20,319 nt of DNA from contig CAZWSI010000029.1 in assembly GCA_964636405.1 (NCBI GenBank), positions 1 through 20,319 of the forward strand, in the 5' to 3' direction. The notes beneath the pieces were generated by a model, which had not been told where the DNA came from, made no database searches, and saw only the letters and a list, made by a program, of their open reading frames with translations. Made by a program: the position numbers and the translations under genes. This stretch comes from CAZKGE01 sp964636405 (GTDB taxonomy: Bacteria > Bacillota > Clostridia > Christensenellales > CAG-138). Within the stretch, counting starts at the first letter, position 1, and every line of letters starts with the position of its first letter. Positions 1 through 6,729 of the stretch are shown here, piece after piece.

Positions 1-897
1 AAAACCTGGGAGCTCAAGACGACCCGTAAGGACGTCATGATCTTCAACCAGTTTGAGGAGATGGGCAACTGCGTTTGGCATTATCAGGTTACCGGCAAGG
101 CGATTGCGGACGCGTTTGAGTCCATCAAGCGCCCGGGCGACCGTTTTGCAGGCGCGGCGTTTACGTCCGGCTCGGCTGGAACGATGTCTGCTGGCGACTA
201 TCTGAAGGAGCAGTATCCGACCTCCAAGCTGGCGGTTGGCGAAGCGCTTCAGTGCCCCACGTTGCTCGAAAACGGCTTTGGCGGCCACCGCATCGAAGGC
301 ATCGGCGACAAGCATGTGCCGTGGATTCATAACGTAAAGAACACCGACATGGTCATCGATATCGACGATGAAGACAGCCAGAAGCTCCTCCGGCTCTTCA
401 ACGAGCCCGAAGGTCACAAGTACCTCGTCGAGCAGGTCGGCGTGCCGGCAGAGTTTATCGAAAAGCTTTCGCTCATGGGCATCTCCGGCATTGCCAACAT
501 GCTGTGCTGCATCAAGATGGCCAAGTACTATGAGCTCACCGAAAACGACGTGGTCGCGACCGTGGGCACCGACTCGGCCGTTATGTACCAGAGCCGCATC
601 AAGGAATTGCAGGAGGCCGACGGCGCGTACACGCAGGCCATGGCGGCGGCTGATTATGCGGAGCATCTCCACGGCGTCCGCACCGACGTGATGGAGGAGC
701 TCACCTACGAGGCCCGCAAGCGCGTGCACAACCTCAAGTATTACACCTGGGTTGAGCAGCAGGGCAAGACCTACGAGGAGATCAACCAGCAGTGGTACGA
801 TCCGCATTACTGGACAGACATGCACGAGCAGGCAAACGACATCGACGCGCTCATTCACGAGTTCAACGACGCGACCGGGGTGCTCAAGAGCCTGTAA
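1..897 (+). CDS. PLP-dependent lyase/synthase-fold protein (cysteine synthase-like), 3' part
   Basis: The reading frame is open from base 1 and has no start, so the gene begins left of the window; 298 residues are visible. The sequence fits the C-terminal part of fold-type II PLP enzymes (tryptophan synthase beta / cysteine synthase superfamily). A glycine/serine-rich phosphate-cradle motif TSGSAGT lies near the start, followed by a segment ISGIANMLCCIKMAK and VATVGTDSAVMY, which resembles the 'SSGAN..A..LA......VV...PDSG..Y' pattern of that family. The Schiff-base lysine would lie upstream and cannot be checked. Clostridia carry proteins annotated as PLP-dependent protein subunit beta of this kind, and the substrate is not known to me. 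A good terminator follows the stop. I am fairly sure of the fold but not of the reaction. Confidence 0.65.
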   Translation, partial: KTWELKTTRKDVMIFNQFEEMGNCVWHYQVTGKAIADAFESIKRPGDRFAGAAFTSGSAGTMSAGDYLKEQYPTSKLAVGEALQCPTLLENGFGGHRIEGIGDKHVPWIHNVKNTDMVIDIDDEDSQKLLRLFNEPEGHKYLVEQVGVPAEFIEKLSLMGISGIANMLCCIKMAKYYELTENDVVATVGTDSAVMYQSRIKELQEADGAYTQAMAAADYAEHLHGVRTDVMEELTYEARKRVHNLKYYTWVEQQGKTYEEINQQWYDPHYWTDMHEQANDIDALIHEFNDATGVLKSL

Positions 898-915
898 ACC
901 TCAGTTATCGCATCA

Positions 916-943
916 AAGCTGCTCCGTAAGGGGCGGCTTTTCA
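916..943 (+). terminator. Intrinsic terminator after the PLP-enzyme gene
   Basis: A ten-pair stem (AAGCTGCTCC with GGGGCGGCTT, including G-T pairs) closes a GTAA tetraloop and runs into a short T tract. It sits 19 bases after the stop codon. Confidence 0.75.
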
Positions 944-1045
944 CATTTGTATACGAGACGATGCGGGCGCCATTCCCTGCAATACAAGGGGACCCCGTTG
1001 TTATCTATGGCGCAATGCCAATCGGTTCGGTTGAGCGGCAGATCA

Positions 1046-1093
1046 AGCAACAGCAAGGGCCATTCGCTCCCTGGCAAATGGCCCCTTGTTGCT
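1046..1093. other. Long imperfect hairpin between convergent genes
   Basis: AGCAAC (1046-1051) pairs with GTTGCT (1088-1093), and the stem continues through a CAAGGGCCATT / AATGGCCCCTTG pairing with a bulge. It lies about 30 bases beyond the degV stop on the minus strand. No T run follows on either strand, so it may stabilise mRNA ends rather than terminate transcription. Confidence 0.45.
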
Positions 1094-1121
1094 AAGCCGC
1101 AAAAACGTGCTGGGACAATAT

Positions 1122-2009
1122 TCAATTCACCCGTTCGTCCCCAAAGAAGAACAGCGCGACGGTTCCCGGGCCCGTGTGCGAGCCGATCACCGTGCCTACG
1201 TTATTGATCATGACCTTGCCGTCAAGCTTGGGGAAGGCCGCCTCCACAAGCTCGGCAACGGCGCGCGCGTCGTCTATGCAGGCGGAATGGCTGATAAAGC
1301 ACTTGCCGGAATAATCTGTGCCGCCCCGCGCGTGCTCCTTCATGCGCTCCACGATTTCGCGCGCGACGCGCTTCTTGCCGCGGAATTTGCTGCGCGGGAT
1401 AAGCTTGCCAAGCTGATTCATGTTGAGAAGCGGGCAGATGTTGAGAATATAGCCGATGGCGTACGAGGCCTTGGAGATGCGCCCGCCGCGCAGATAACTG
1501 GTAAGATCGGTTGAGAAGAACCAGTGGTGCACGCGGAGCTTGTTGGCCTCCACCCATGCGCAGGCCTCCTCCGCGCTTTTGCCCGCGTCGCGCAGCCCCG
1601 CCGCCGCGTCCACAAGCATGCCGTAGCCGGAGGAAGCGCCAAGCGAATCGACCAGGAAAAGCTTGCAGCCCGGATAGGCCGCGAGCAGCTCCTCGCGCGC
1701 AATGCGTGCAGAATTATAGGTGCCGGACAGGCCGGAGGAGAGCGTGATGTGCAAAACGTCCCTTCCCTCCTTCAGAAACGGCTCCCAAAGCGCACGGTAT
1801 TGCCCCTCGGTTACCTGCGAGGTGCTCGGCTCCGCGCCGTCCGCGATTCGCTTATAAAACACGTCGAAGGGAATGGATTTCCCAAGGTCATCCGGGTATT
1901 CCGTTCCGTCCATCAAGAAATGGAAGCAAGCGTACGGAATGCCTCGTTCTTCAAAATAGGCAGCGGGCATATCGGCCGTCGAGCAGCAGGTTAACACAAA
2001 GCTTTGCAT
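1122..2009 (-). CDS. DegV family fatty-acid-binding protein
   Basis: This is a 295-residue DegV/EDD-fold protein. The family binds a fatty acid in the cleft between its two domains, and some members (FakB) present it to the kinase FakA for phosphorylation. Family landmarks seen are an N-terminal STADMP segment, STSQ near residue 70, the SSGLSGTYNSA loop, VDS, and SYLRGGRIS followed by a NICPLLNM stretch. I chose the ATG at 2009 because GGAGG lies eight to nine bases upstream; the frame stays open to 2051 but the earlier ATGs lack a ribosome site. The gene is divergent from the XRE regulator gene. No fakA is visible in the window, so the partner kinase must be elsewhere. Specificity cannot be read from the sequence. 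Confidence 0.88.
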   Translation of the reverse strand: MQSFVLTCCSTADMPAAYFEERGIPYACFHFLMDGTEYPDDLGKSIPFDVFYKRIADGAEPSTSQVTEGQYRALWEPFLKEGRDVLHITLSSGLSGTYNSARIAREELLAAYPGCKLFLVDSLGASSGYGMLVDAAAGLRDAGKSAEEACAWVEANKLRVHHWFFSTDLTSYLRGGRISKASYAIGYILNICPLLNMNQLGKLIPRSKFRGKKRVAREIVERMKEHARGGTDYSGKCFISHSACIDDARAVAELVEAAFPKLDGKVMINNVGTVIGSHTGPGTVALFFFGDERVN

Positions 2010-2046
2010 GGTCGCCTCCATGAAATACATATTTTGTCTTTCAATT

Positions 2047-2055
2047 ATCATACCA
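2047..2055 (-). promoter_or_regulatory. Extended -10 promoter for the degV-family gene
   Basis: The minus strand reads TGGTATGAT, an extended -10 (TGn plus TATGAT), 38 bases upstream of the chosen start. I see no convincing -35 element at 16-18 bases, which fits an extended -10 promoter. Confidence 0.4.
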
Positions 2056-2136
2056 TTCGAAGGCTATGTTCGCACCACACGATTCCTTCCTGCCGCTCTA
2101 CCGCTGGTTTCCACGACTCTACTGGAAATAGAATCC

Positions 2137-2165
2137 TTGCAAATACGGCGCCGTTCAGGTATATT
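2137..2165 (+). promoter_or_regulatory. Sigma-A promoter of the XRE regulator gene, with palindrome
   Basis: TTGCAA (2137-2142), a 17-base spacer and TATATT (2160-2165) form a standard promoter 30 bases before the TTG start. The spacer holds a perfect 10-base palindrome ACGGCGCCGT (2145-2154), a candidate operator. Confidence 0.6.
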
Positions 2166-2195
2166 GAAGCTATTAACAAGAAGAGGTGTGCGTAT

Positions 2196-2786
2196 TTGAC
2201 CGAAGAAAGCGTTCGCAAAACCATTGCCGGCAACATCGCCCGCTATCGCAAGGCGAACGGACATACGCAGGCGCAGCTTGCCGAAAAGCTGAGCTATTCC
2301 GATAAATCCGTTTCCAAATGGGAACGCGCGGAAGGCGTGCCGGATATTTTCGTGCTCACGATGATCGCAGAGCTATACGGCATAAGCGTAAACGACCTGC
2401 TCAGCGAAAACCCGCCCGTGTTCAAAAGTCCCGGGCGCATCCTCATTGTGCTGCTGTCCGTTGGGCTTGTGTGGCTGGTGGCGGCGGTTGTCTATTTTGC
2501 GCTTCGCGTGGCAGCCCCCGGCCTTGCGTTCTCATGGATGGCCTTCCTTTTCGCGATGCCCGTTTCCTTTATCGTATTGATCGTATTTACGGGCATTTGG
2601 TGGTGCTATACATACCAATGCATGGCCGTGAGCGGGCTTTTCTGGACGCTCGCGCTCTGCGTGCATCTGATGGCGGGGCGTGAAGAAACGCGTACCATCT
2701 ATCTTGTTTCCGCCATTTTGCAGGTGTTAACCATACTTTGGTTTCTCTTTAAGAGCCGGAAGGTGAAAGCGTTGCGAAAGCAATAA
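2196..2786 (+). CDS. XRE-family regulator with four-helix membrane domain
   Basis: This 196-residue protein starts at TTG 2196, chosen because AGAGGTG lies seven bases upstream and because the helix-turn-helix begins right after it. Residues about 8-60 form an XRE/HTH_3 DNA-binding domain (RKANGHTQAQLAEKL, SDKSVSKWERAEGVPD, then IAELYGISVNDLL). From about residue 75 to the end there are four predicted membrane helices: ILIVLLSVGLVWLVAAVVYF, a second near WMAFLFAMPVSFIVLIVF, a third near LFWTLALCVHL and a fourth near LVSAILQVLTILWFLF. HTH proteins tethered in this way are common in Clostridia, but their signals are mostly unknown. The palindrome in its own promoter suggests autoregulation (inference). 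It diverges from the degV-family gene. Confidence 0.82.
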   Translation: MTEESVRKTIAGNIARYRKANGHTQAQLAEKLSYSDKSVSKWERAEGVPDIFVLTMIAELYGISVNDLLSENPPVFKSPGRILIVLLSVGLVWLVAAVVYFALRVAAPGLAFSWMAFLFAMPVSFIVLIVFTGIWWCYTYQCMAVSGLFWTLALCVHLMAGREETRTIYLVSAILQVLTILWFLFKSRKVKALRKQ

Positions 2787-2892
2787 GAGCGTTTCCCGGG
2801 CCGTGACAACCGCGCCTTCCGTTCCCGCACGCATGCCGCCTGGCCAGATTGCGCATCAAGCGGCGGCGGCCTCTTAACGAAATTCGTTTAAC

Positions 2893-2934
2893 AAACCGGC
2901 GGGTCGCCCGATTGAGCGGCCCGCCGGTTTTTGT
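2893..2934. terminator. Bidirectional terminator between XRE and DAACS genes
   Basis: A 15-pair G+C-rich stem (2893-2907 with 2916-2930, one G-T pair) closes an 8-base loop. TTTTTG follows on the plus strand and GGTTTGTT on the minus strand. It lies between two convergent genes and can serve both, best on the plus strand. Confidence 0.8.
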
Positions 2935-2967
2935 TGTAGAGTACTTCGTTCACAGGACGCGGCTCGC

Positions 2968-4212
2968 TTACGCTGCGGCGTTTACGCCCTTCTTGGCGGC
3001 CTTCTTGGCTTCGGAGGCGGTAACGACCAGAGCGCCCGCAGCGTCGCCAACGATGTTGATCGTGGTGCGGCCCATGTCAAAGAGACGGTCGATACCCATG
3101 ATGATGGCAATGCCCTCGACCGGGACGCCTACGCTCGTGAGCACCATGGTGAGCATGATCATGCCCGCGCCCGAGGTGCCCGCCGTGCCGATGGAAGCGA
3201 TGGTGGCGGTGAGGATGATGGTGAGCATCTGGCCCAGCGTCAGGTCGATGCCATAGCAGCAAGCGATGAAGATGGAGCAAACGCCCATGTAGATGGCCGT
3301 GCCGTCCATGTTGATCGTCGCGCCGAGCGGGAGGGTGAAGCTCGAAATGGTGGGATCAGCACCCATTTCATCCGCGCACTCAATGGTGATGGGGAGCGTG
3401 GCAATGGAGCTCGTCGAGGAGAACGCGAAGGCCATGGCCGGCGCGATGCCCTTGAAGAACTTGATGGGGTTCATGCCCGCGAATATCTTGACGGAGGCGG
3501 AATAAACCAGCACGGCGTGCACAATGTAGCCGATGTACGCAACCAGCAGCACGAGCGCGAGGCTGCCGAGAATCTGCGGCCCCTGATTGGCGACGACCCA
3601 CGCCATCATGAAGAATACGCCGATGGGGGCGACCTTGATGATCATGCCCATGATCTTCATGAAGACTTCGTTGGCGCTGTTGATCCACGCGCCGAAGGTC
3701 TTGCCCTTTTCACCCGCGAGCAGGATGCCAAAGCCGATGAACAGCGCGATGACGATAACCTGAAGCATGGTGGCGCTCACGAGCGGGCCCCAGAAGCTGC
3801 TCGGGAAGATGTTCACGATGGTGTCCATCACATTGGCGGTCTTGGCTTCATACGCAAGGCCCGTCGTGCTGATGGCCGGGAACCAGCCCTTAAAGATATT
3901 GGCAAAGAGCAGGCCGATGACGATGGCGATTGCGGTGGTGCACAGGTAATACACCATGATCTTCCAGCCGATTGCGCCGACCTTTTTGATATCCTTGAGG
4001 GAAATGATGCCGTCAACAATGGAGAGGATGACGATCGGGACGACGATAAACTTGAGGAGATTGATAAAGATTGTTCCGAAGGGCTTCATGTAATCCGTAG
4101 TGAACTGCGCGAAGCCGGGGGCCCAGATCCCGATGAGACCGACAAGAATACCGGCTACCATAGCAATGCCGATCCACGCGGCAAGGGACAGTTTCTTCTT
4201 TGTCTTTTCCAT
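2968..4212 (-). CDS. DAACS-family acidic amino acid / dicarboxylate symporter
   Basis: This 414-residue integral membrane transporter has the glutamate-transporter (GltPh) fold, which couples substrate uptake to Na+ or H+. Landmarks are the serine-rich tip of hairpin 1 SSTSS (265-269), NMDGT in TM7 (301-305), the hairpin 2 tip GTAGTSGAG (342-350), and the TM8 signature with D379, R382, N386 and D390. These correspond to GltPh D394, R397, N401 and D405. The retained TM8 arginine is the residue that pairs with the substrate side-chain carboxylate, which argues for glutamate, aspartate or a C4-dicarboxylate rather than serine/threonine or neutral substrates. The ATG at 4212 is preceded by AGGAGC, and a strong promoter lies upstream. 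It appears monocistronic. Confidence 0.93.
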   Translation of the reverse strand: MEKTKKKLSLAAWIGIAMVAGILVGLIGIWAPGFAQFTTDYMKPFGTIFINLLKFIVVPIVILSIVDGIISLKDIKKVGAIGWKIMVYYLCTTAIAIVIGLLFANIFKGWFPAISTTGLAYEAKTANVMDTIVNIFPSSFWGPLVSATMLQVIVIALFIGFGILLAGEKGKTFGAWINSANEVFMKIMGMIIKVAPIGVFFMMAWVVANQGPQILGSLALVLLVAYIGYIVHAVLVYSASVKIFAGMNPIKFFKGIAPAMAFAFSSTSSIATLPITIECADEMGADPTISSFTLPLGATINMDGTAIYMGVCSIFIACCYGIDLTLGQMLTIILTATIASIGTAGTSGAGMIMLTMVLTSVGVPVEGIAIIMGIDRLFDMGRTTINIVGDAAGALVVTASEAKKAAKKGVNAAA

Positions 4213-4254
4213 GATATCGCTCCTTTATAACATTTTTGCATGAATTGCAAAGTA

Positions 4255-4284
4255 ATTATAACAGAAATGTTACAATCTTGTAAA
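4255..4284 (-). promoter_or_regulatory. Sigma-A promoter of the DAACS gene with inverted repeat over -35
   Basis: On the minus strand TTTACA (4284-4279), 18 bases and TATAAT (4260-4255) form a near-consensus promoter about 42 bases before the start. A 14-base inverted repeat TTACAA-TC-TTGTAA (4270-4283) overlaps the -35 and could be a repressor site. A CTTTATAAAG palindrome lies further upstream at 4308-4317. Confidence 0.72.
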
Positions 4285-4337
4285 GCGTATGGCAAAATAT
4301 ATAAAAACTTTATAAAGGACTAAAAACGATTTGTCAG

Positions 4338-4475
4338 CTCCCCTCGCGAAGCGAGGGAGAAGCCAAACGGGAATAAGGCGGCTTGCCGCCGGCATGGCAA
4401 AGCTGCCGTGCAAATCCGTGCTCTGTCTTGCGCGGTATGCGTGCGCTCGATTGCGTTTGGGTGTGCCTCCGGCAC
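4338..4475. repeat. Chain of short perfect hairpins downstream of darA
   Basis: This 3' flank of darA has no credible gene but several tight hairpins. They are CCCTCGC-GAA-GCGAGGG (within 4338-4359), GGCGGC-TT-GCCGCC (4377-4390), GGCA/TGCC (4391-4407) and GTGCC-TCC-GGCAC (4463-4475). The first is followed on the minus strand by a T-containing stretch (ATCGTTTTTAG) and may end darA transcription. The loops of two or three bases recall the repeats in the ger operon, though the sequence is not the same. Confidence 0.5.
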
Positions 4476-4486
4476 TTCCTGTTCCA

Positions 4487-4813
4487 TCAGAACTTGACGA
4501 AATTCTCCACGTTCAGAATAAAGACGGTCGCGCCGCCGACGACGATCTGCATGGGGAGCGTCACGCTGTCGGCATTGTGCGGCAGTCCCGTGGTGGGCAC
4601 GGTTACGGTGTGACGGCGGCTGGATTTATCCTTGATGATGGCAAGAGCGGTTTCAAGCCGTTCCTCGGCAACGCCGATCATAAGCGTCGTGTTTCCACCG
4701 CGCAGGTAACCGCCCGTTGTGGCGATGCGCGTAACGCTGATATCGTGCTCGATGAGCGCATGGGTGAGGGCCTTGTTGTCTCCATTCTGAATCACGGCAA
4801 ACAGCAGCTTCAT
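4487..4813 (-). CDS. darA: DarA, PII-like cyclic-di-AMP receptor protein
   Basis: This 108-residue protein matches the DUF970 / YaaQ family. Its members are trimeric PII-like proteins that bind cyclic di-AMP in Bacillus, Staphylococcus (PstA) and Listeria. Landmarks are the start MKLLFAVIQN, the ATTGGYLRGGNTTLMIGV segment (31-48), NADSV near residue 83 and the C-terminal VGGATVFIL strand. The length equals the family norm, and the short T- and B-loops distinguish it from nitrogen-regulatory GlnB/GlnK. AGGAGG lies nine bases before the ATG. In many Firmicutes darA sits by tmk and holB; here it stands alone, divergent from a broken aldehyde dehydrogenase gene. Its downstream target is unknown even in well-studied species. 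Confidence 0.92.
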   Translation of the reverse strand: MKLLFAVIQNGDNKALTHALIEHDISVTRIATTGGYLRGGNTTLMIGVAEERLETALAIIKDKSSRRHTVTVPTTGLPHNADSVTLPMQIVVGGATVFILNVENFVKF

Positions 4814-4848
4814 AGATGGACGCCTCCTTTTTGCTTCGTGGAATCGTA

Positions 4849-4877
4849 ATCATACCCGTTTATTTAATTATAATCAA
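4849..4877 (-). promoter_or_regulatory. darA: Sigma-A promoter of darA
   Basis: On the minus strand TTGATT (4877-4872), 17 bases and TATGAT (4854-4849) lie 35 bases upstream of the start codon. Confidence 0.7.
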
Positions 4878-4920
4878 TTGACGCGCTGCGCGCAAGCGAA
4901 GAAAGCAGGCGTTATTTTTC

Positions 4921-4949
4921 TTGAAAAACAACGCGCGATTTGCTATGAT
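4921..4949 (+). promoter_or_regulatory. Sigma-A promoter of the aldehyde dehydrogenase gene
   Basis: TTGAAA (4921-4926), 17 bases and TATGAT (4944-4949) form a good promoter. The leader to the ATG at 5044 would be close to 90 bases. Confidence 0.7.
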
Positions 4950-4974
4950 AAGGTCAGATGAATTGACCAGACCA

Positions 4975-5006
4975 TTCCGTTTTTTCCTGCCCAACAGAAA
5001 ACGGAA
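4975..5006 (+). promoter_or_regulatory. Hairpin in the aldehyde dehydrogenase leader
   Basis: TTCCGTTTT (4975-4983) pairs perfectly with AAAACGGAA (4998-5006) around a 14-base loop in the untranslated leader. No T run follows, so it is not a terminator. It may affect leader stability or translation; its role is unknown. Confidence 0.4.
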
Positions 5007-5043
5007 GCAAGCGGAATTCGTCTCAGAAAGGAAGACGAAGGAA

Positions 5044-6488
5044 ATGAAAACGACGTATGCAAACTATCTGGACGGGCAATGGGTCGAGGCGGCCTCCGGC
5101 GCATGGACGGAGGTAACCTGCCCCGCAAACGGCAAGCCCGCGACCGCTTACGCAAAGGGCGGCGCTGCGGACATGGAACGGGCGATTGCGGCGGCGCGCC
5201 GGGCCTTTGACGCCAACGACTGGTCCGCTGTGCCGCAAAAGCGCTTTGTCGCGCTCCATGCCTGGGCGCGGGAGATCCGCGCTGACGCGGAGCACGTCGC
5301 GCGGCTTCTGACGCTTGAAACGGGCAAGCCCATAGGCGAATCCCGCTTTGAGGTGGATCGCGCGGCGCATTATTTGGAATTTTACGCGTCGGCGCTACGC
5401 ACCCTGTTTGGCACGAGCAATTCGCTGGATGCGGACACCATGTCCATCCTCGTGCGCGAGCCGGTGGGCGTTGTTGGCGGCATCGTGCCCTGGAATGCGC
5501 CCGTCGTGCTGCTCATGCGTGATATTTCGCCCACCCTTGCCGCAGGTTGCACGGTCGTAATCAAGCCCTCCTCCTCCACCCCCTGCTGCGTGCTTGCGCT
5601 GATGGAGGCGCTCGAGCGCACGGAAAAATTTCCGGCTGGCGTGGTCAACTGTCTAGCGGGCGAAAGCCGCACGGCGGGCGAAACGCTGCTTACGCACCCC
5701 GATGTAGATATGATCAGCTTTACCGGCAGCACCGAGGTGGGCCAGCACATCATGGAGGTCTGCTCCAAGACCATGAAGCGCGTATCGCTCGAGCTGGGCG
5801 GCAAATCCGCGAACGTAATTTTTGCCGACGCGGCGCTTGAAAAGGCGCTCCTTCCGACGATCAAGGCTTTTGCACCAACGCGGGGCAGGTTTGCACCTCG
5901 GGAACAAGGCTCATCATTGAAGAAAGCGTGTGCGAAGCCTTTCTCGGCATGCTCAAGGCGAAGCTGGAAAGCATGATAATCGGCCCGGGCATGGACTCTG
6001 AAACGGAAATGGGCCCAGTTATGTCCAAAAAGCAGATGGAATCCATACTGGGCATGATTGAGGAAGCAAAAAAGTGCTCCACGCTCGTAACCGGCGGCCA
6101 CCGCATAACGGAGGGCGCATGCAGGGACGGCTTCTTTATCGCCCCCACCGTGTTTCTCAACCCGCCCATGGAAAGCGATATCGTGCAGCACGAGGTCTTT
6201 GGCCCGGTGCTGACGGTGAATACCTTTAAAACCGTGGACGAAGCGATTTCGCTTGCCAACGGCACGCGCTACGGGCTCGCATCCGGCGTGTGGAGCCGGG
6301 ATATCAACAAGGCGCTGCGCGTAGCACGCGCCATGCGGGCGGGCACGGCATGGGTCAATACATACAACCGCCTTGTAGCGGAATGCGAGACGGGCGGTTA
6401 TAAGGAAAGCGGCATCGACCGCGCTGGCGGCATTGAGGGCATGCTGAAATACACAGAGCTCAAGCACATTATGATACATTTGGACTAA
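5044..6488 (+). pseudogene. Aldehyde dehydrogenase (NAD(P)), split by a -1 frameshift
   Basis: If read through the shift, this is a full-length aldehyde dehydrogenase of about 482 residues, oxidising an aldehyde to the acid with NAD(P). The first frame (ATG 5044, after AAGGAAGACGAAGG) carries PWNAP (the active-site asparagine), the IKPSSSTP cofactor segment, FTGSTEVG and LELGGKSAN (the general-base glutamate). After A-F at 5866-5871 this frame turns to nonsense and stops at 5976. The frame that starts at 5871 supplies CTNAGQVCTSGTRLII with the catalytic cysteine, then EVFGPVL and the C-terminal oligomerisation tail. Restoring one T in the TTTT run (5868-5871) joins the two halves. It is either a real null mutation or an assembly error in a homopolymer. 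The substrate is not identifiable. Confidence 0.85.
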
Positions 6489-6520
6489 CGCGGGGCGAGC
6501 CTCAAAATGCATGAGCCGCA

Positions 6521-6556
6521 GGGGGGCGGAGCGCGCGGGCGCTTCGCTCCCTTTTT
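6521..6556 (+). terminator. Terminator after the aldehyde dehydrogenase
   Basis: GGAGCG (6528-6533) pairs with CGCTCC (6545-6550) and is followed by CTTTTT. It begins about 35 bases after the TAA stop. Confidence 0.5.
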
Positions 6557-6660
6557 ACCGGCATGCGCTTTCTGCAAGGGGGCCTCCGGAAACGCCTTGC
6601 TCAATGGAAGCGCAGCAGGCGGATGTTGGACAACAACGGGCGCACACGGCAAAGGGGGAA

Positions 6661-6689
6661 TTGACAAAGAACGCCAAAACACCTATACT
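6661..6689 (+). promoter_or_regulatory. Strong sigma-A promoter of the DacF-like gene
   Basis: A perfect TTGACA (6661-6666), 17 bases and TATACT (6684-6689) lie 40 bases before the TTG start. This is the best promoter in the window and may also serve the following kinase/phosphatase module. Confidence 0.8.
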
Positions 6690-6729
6690 TTACAGTGTTG
6701 AGCGAATAATATTGCGGGAGCGAAATGAA

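Noticed and set aside
1046..1093. Rho-independent terminator for the degV-family gene.
   Set aside because: The hairpin is strong but no T run follows on the minus strand, so I list it only as a hairpin.
5866..5873. Programmed -1 frameshifting in the aldehyde dehydrogenase mRNA.
   Set aside because: Only the TTT codon can re-pair after a one-base slip; the preceding GCT cannot, and I see no stimulatory stem or upstream Shine-Dalgarno-like element. Mutation or sequence error is simpler.
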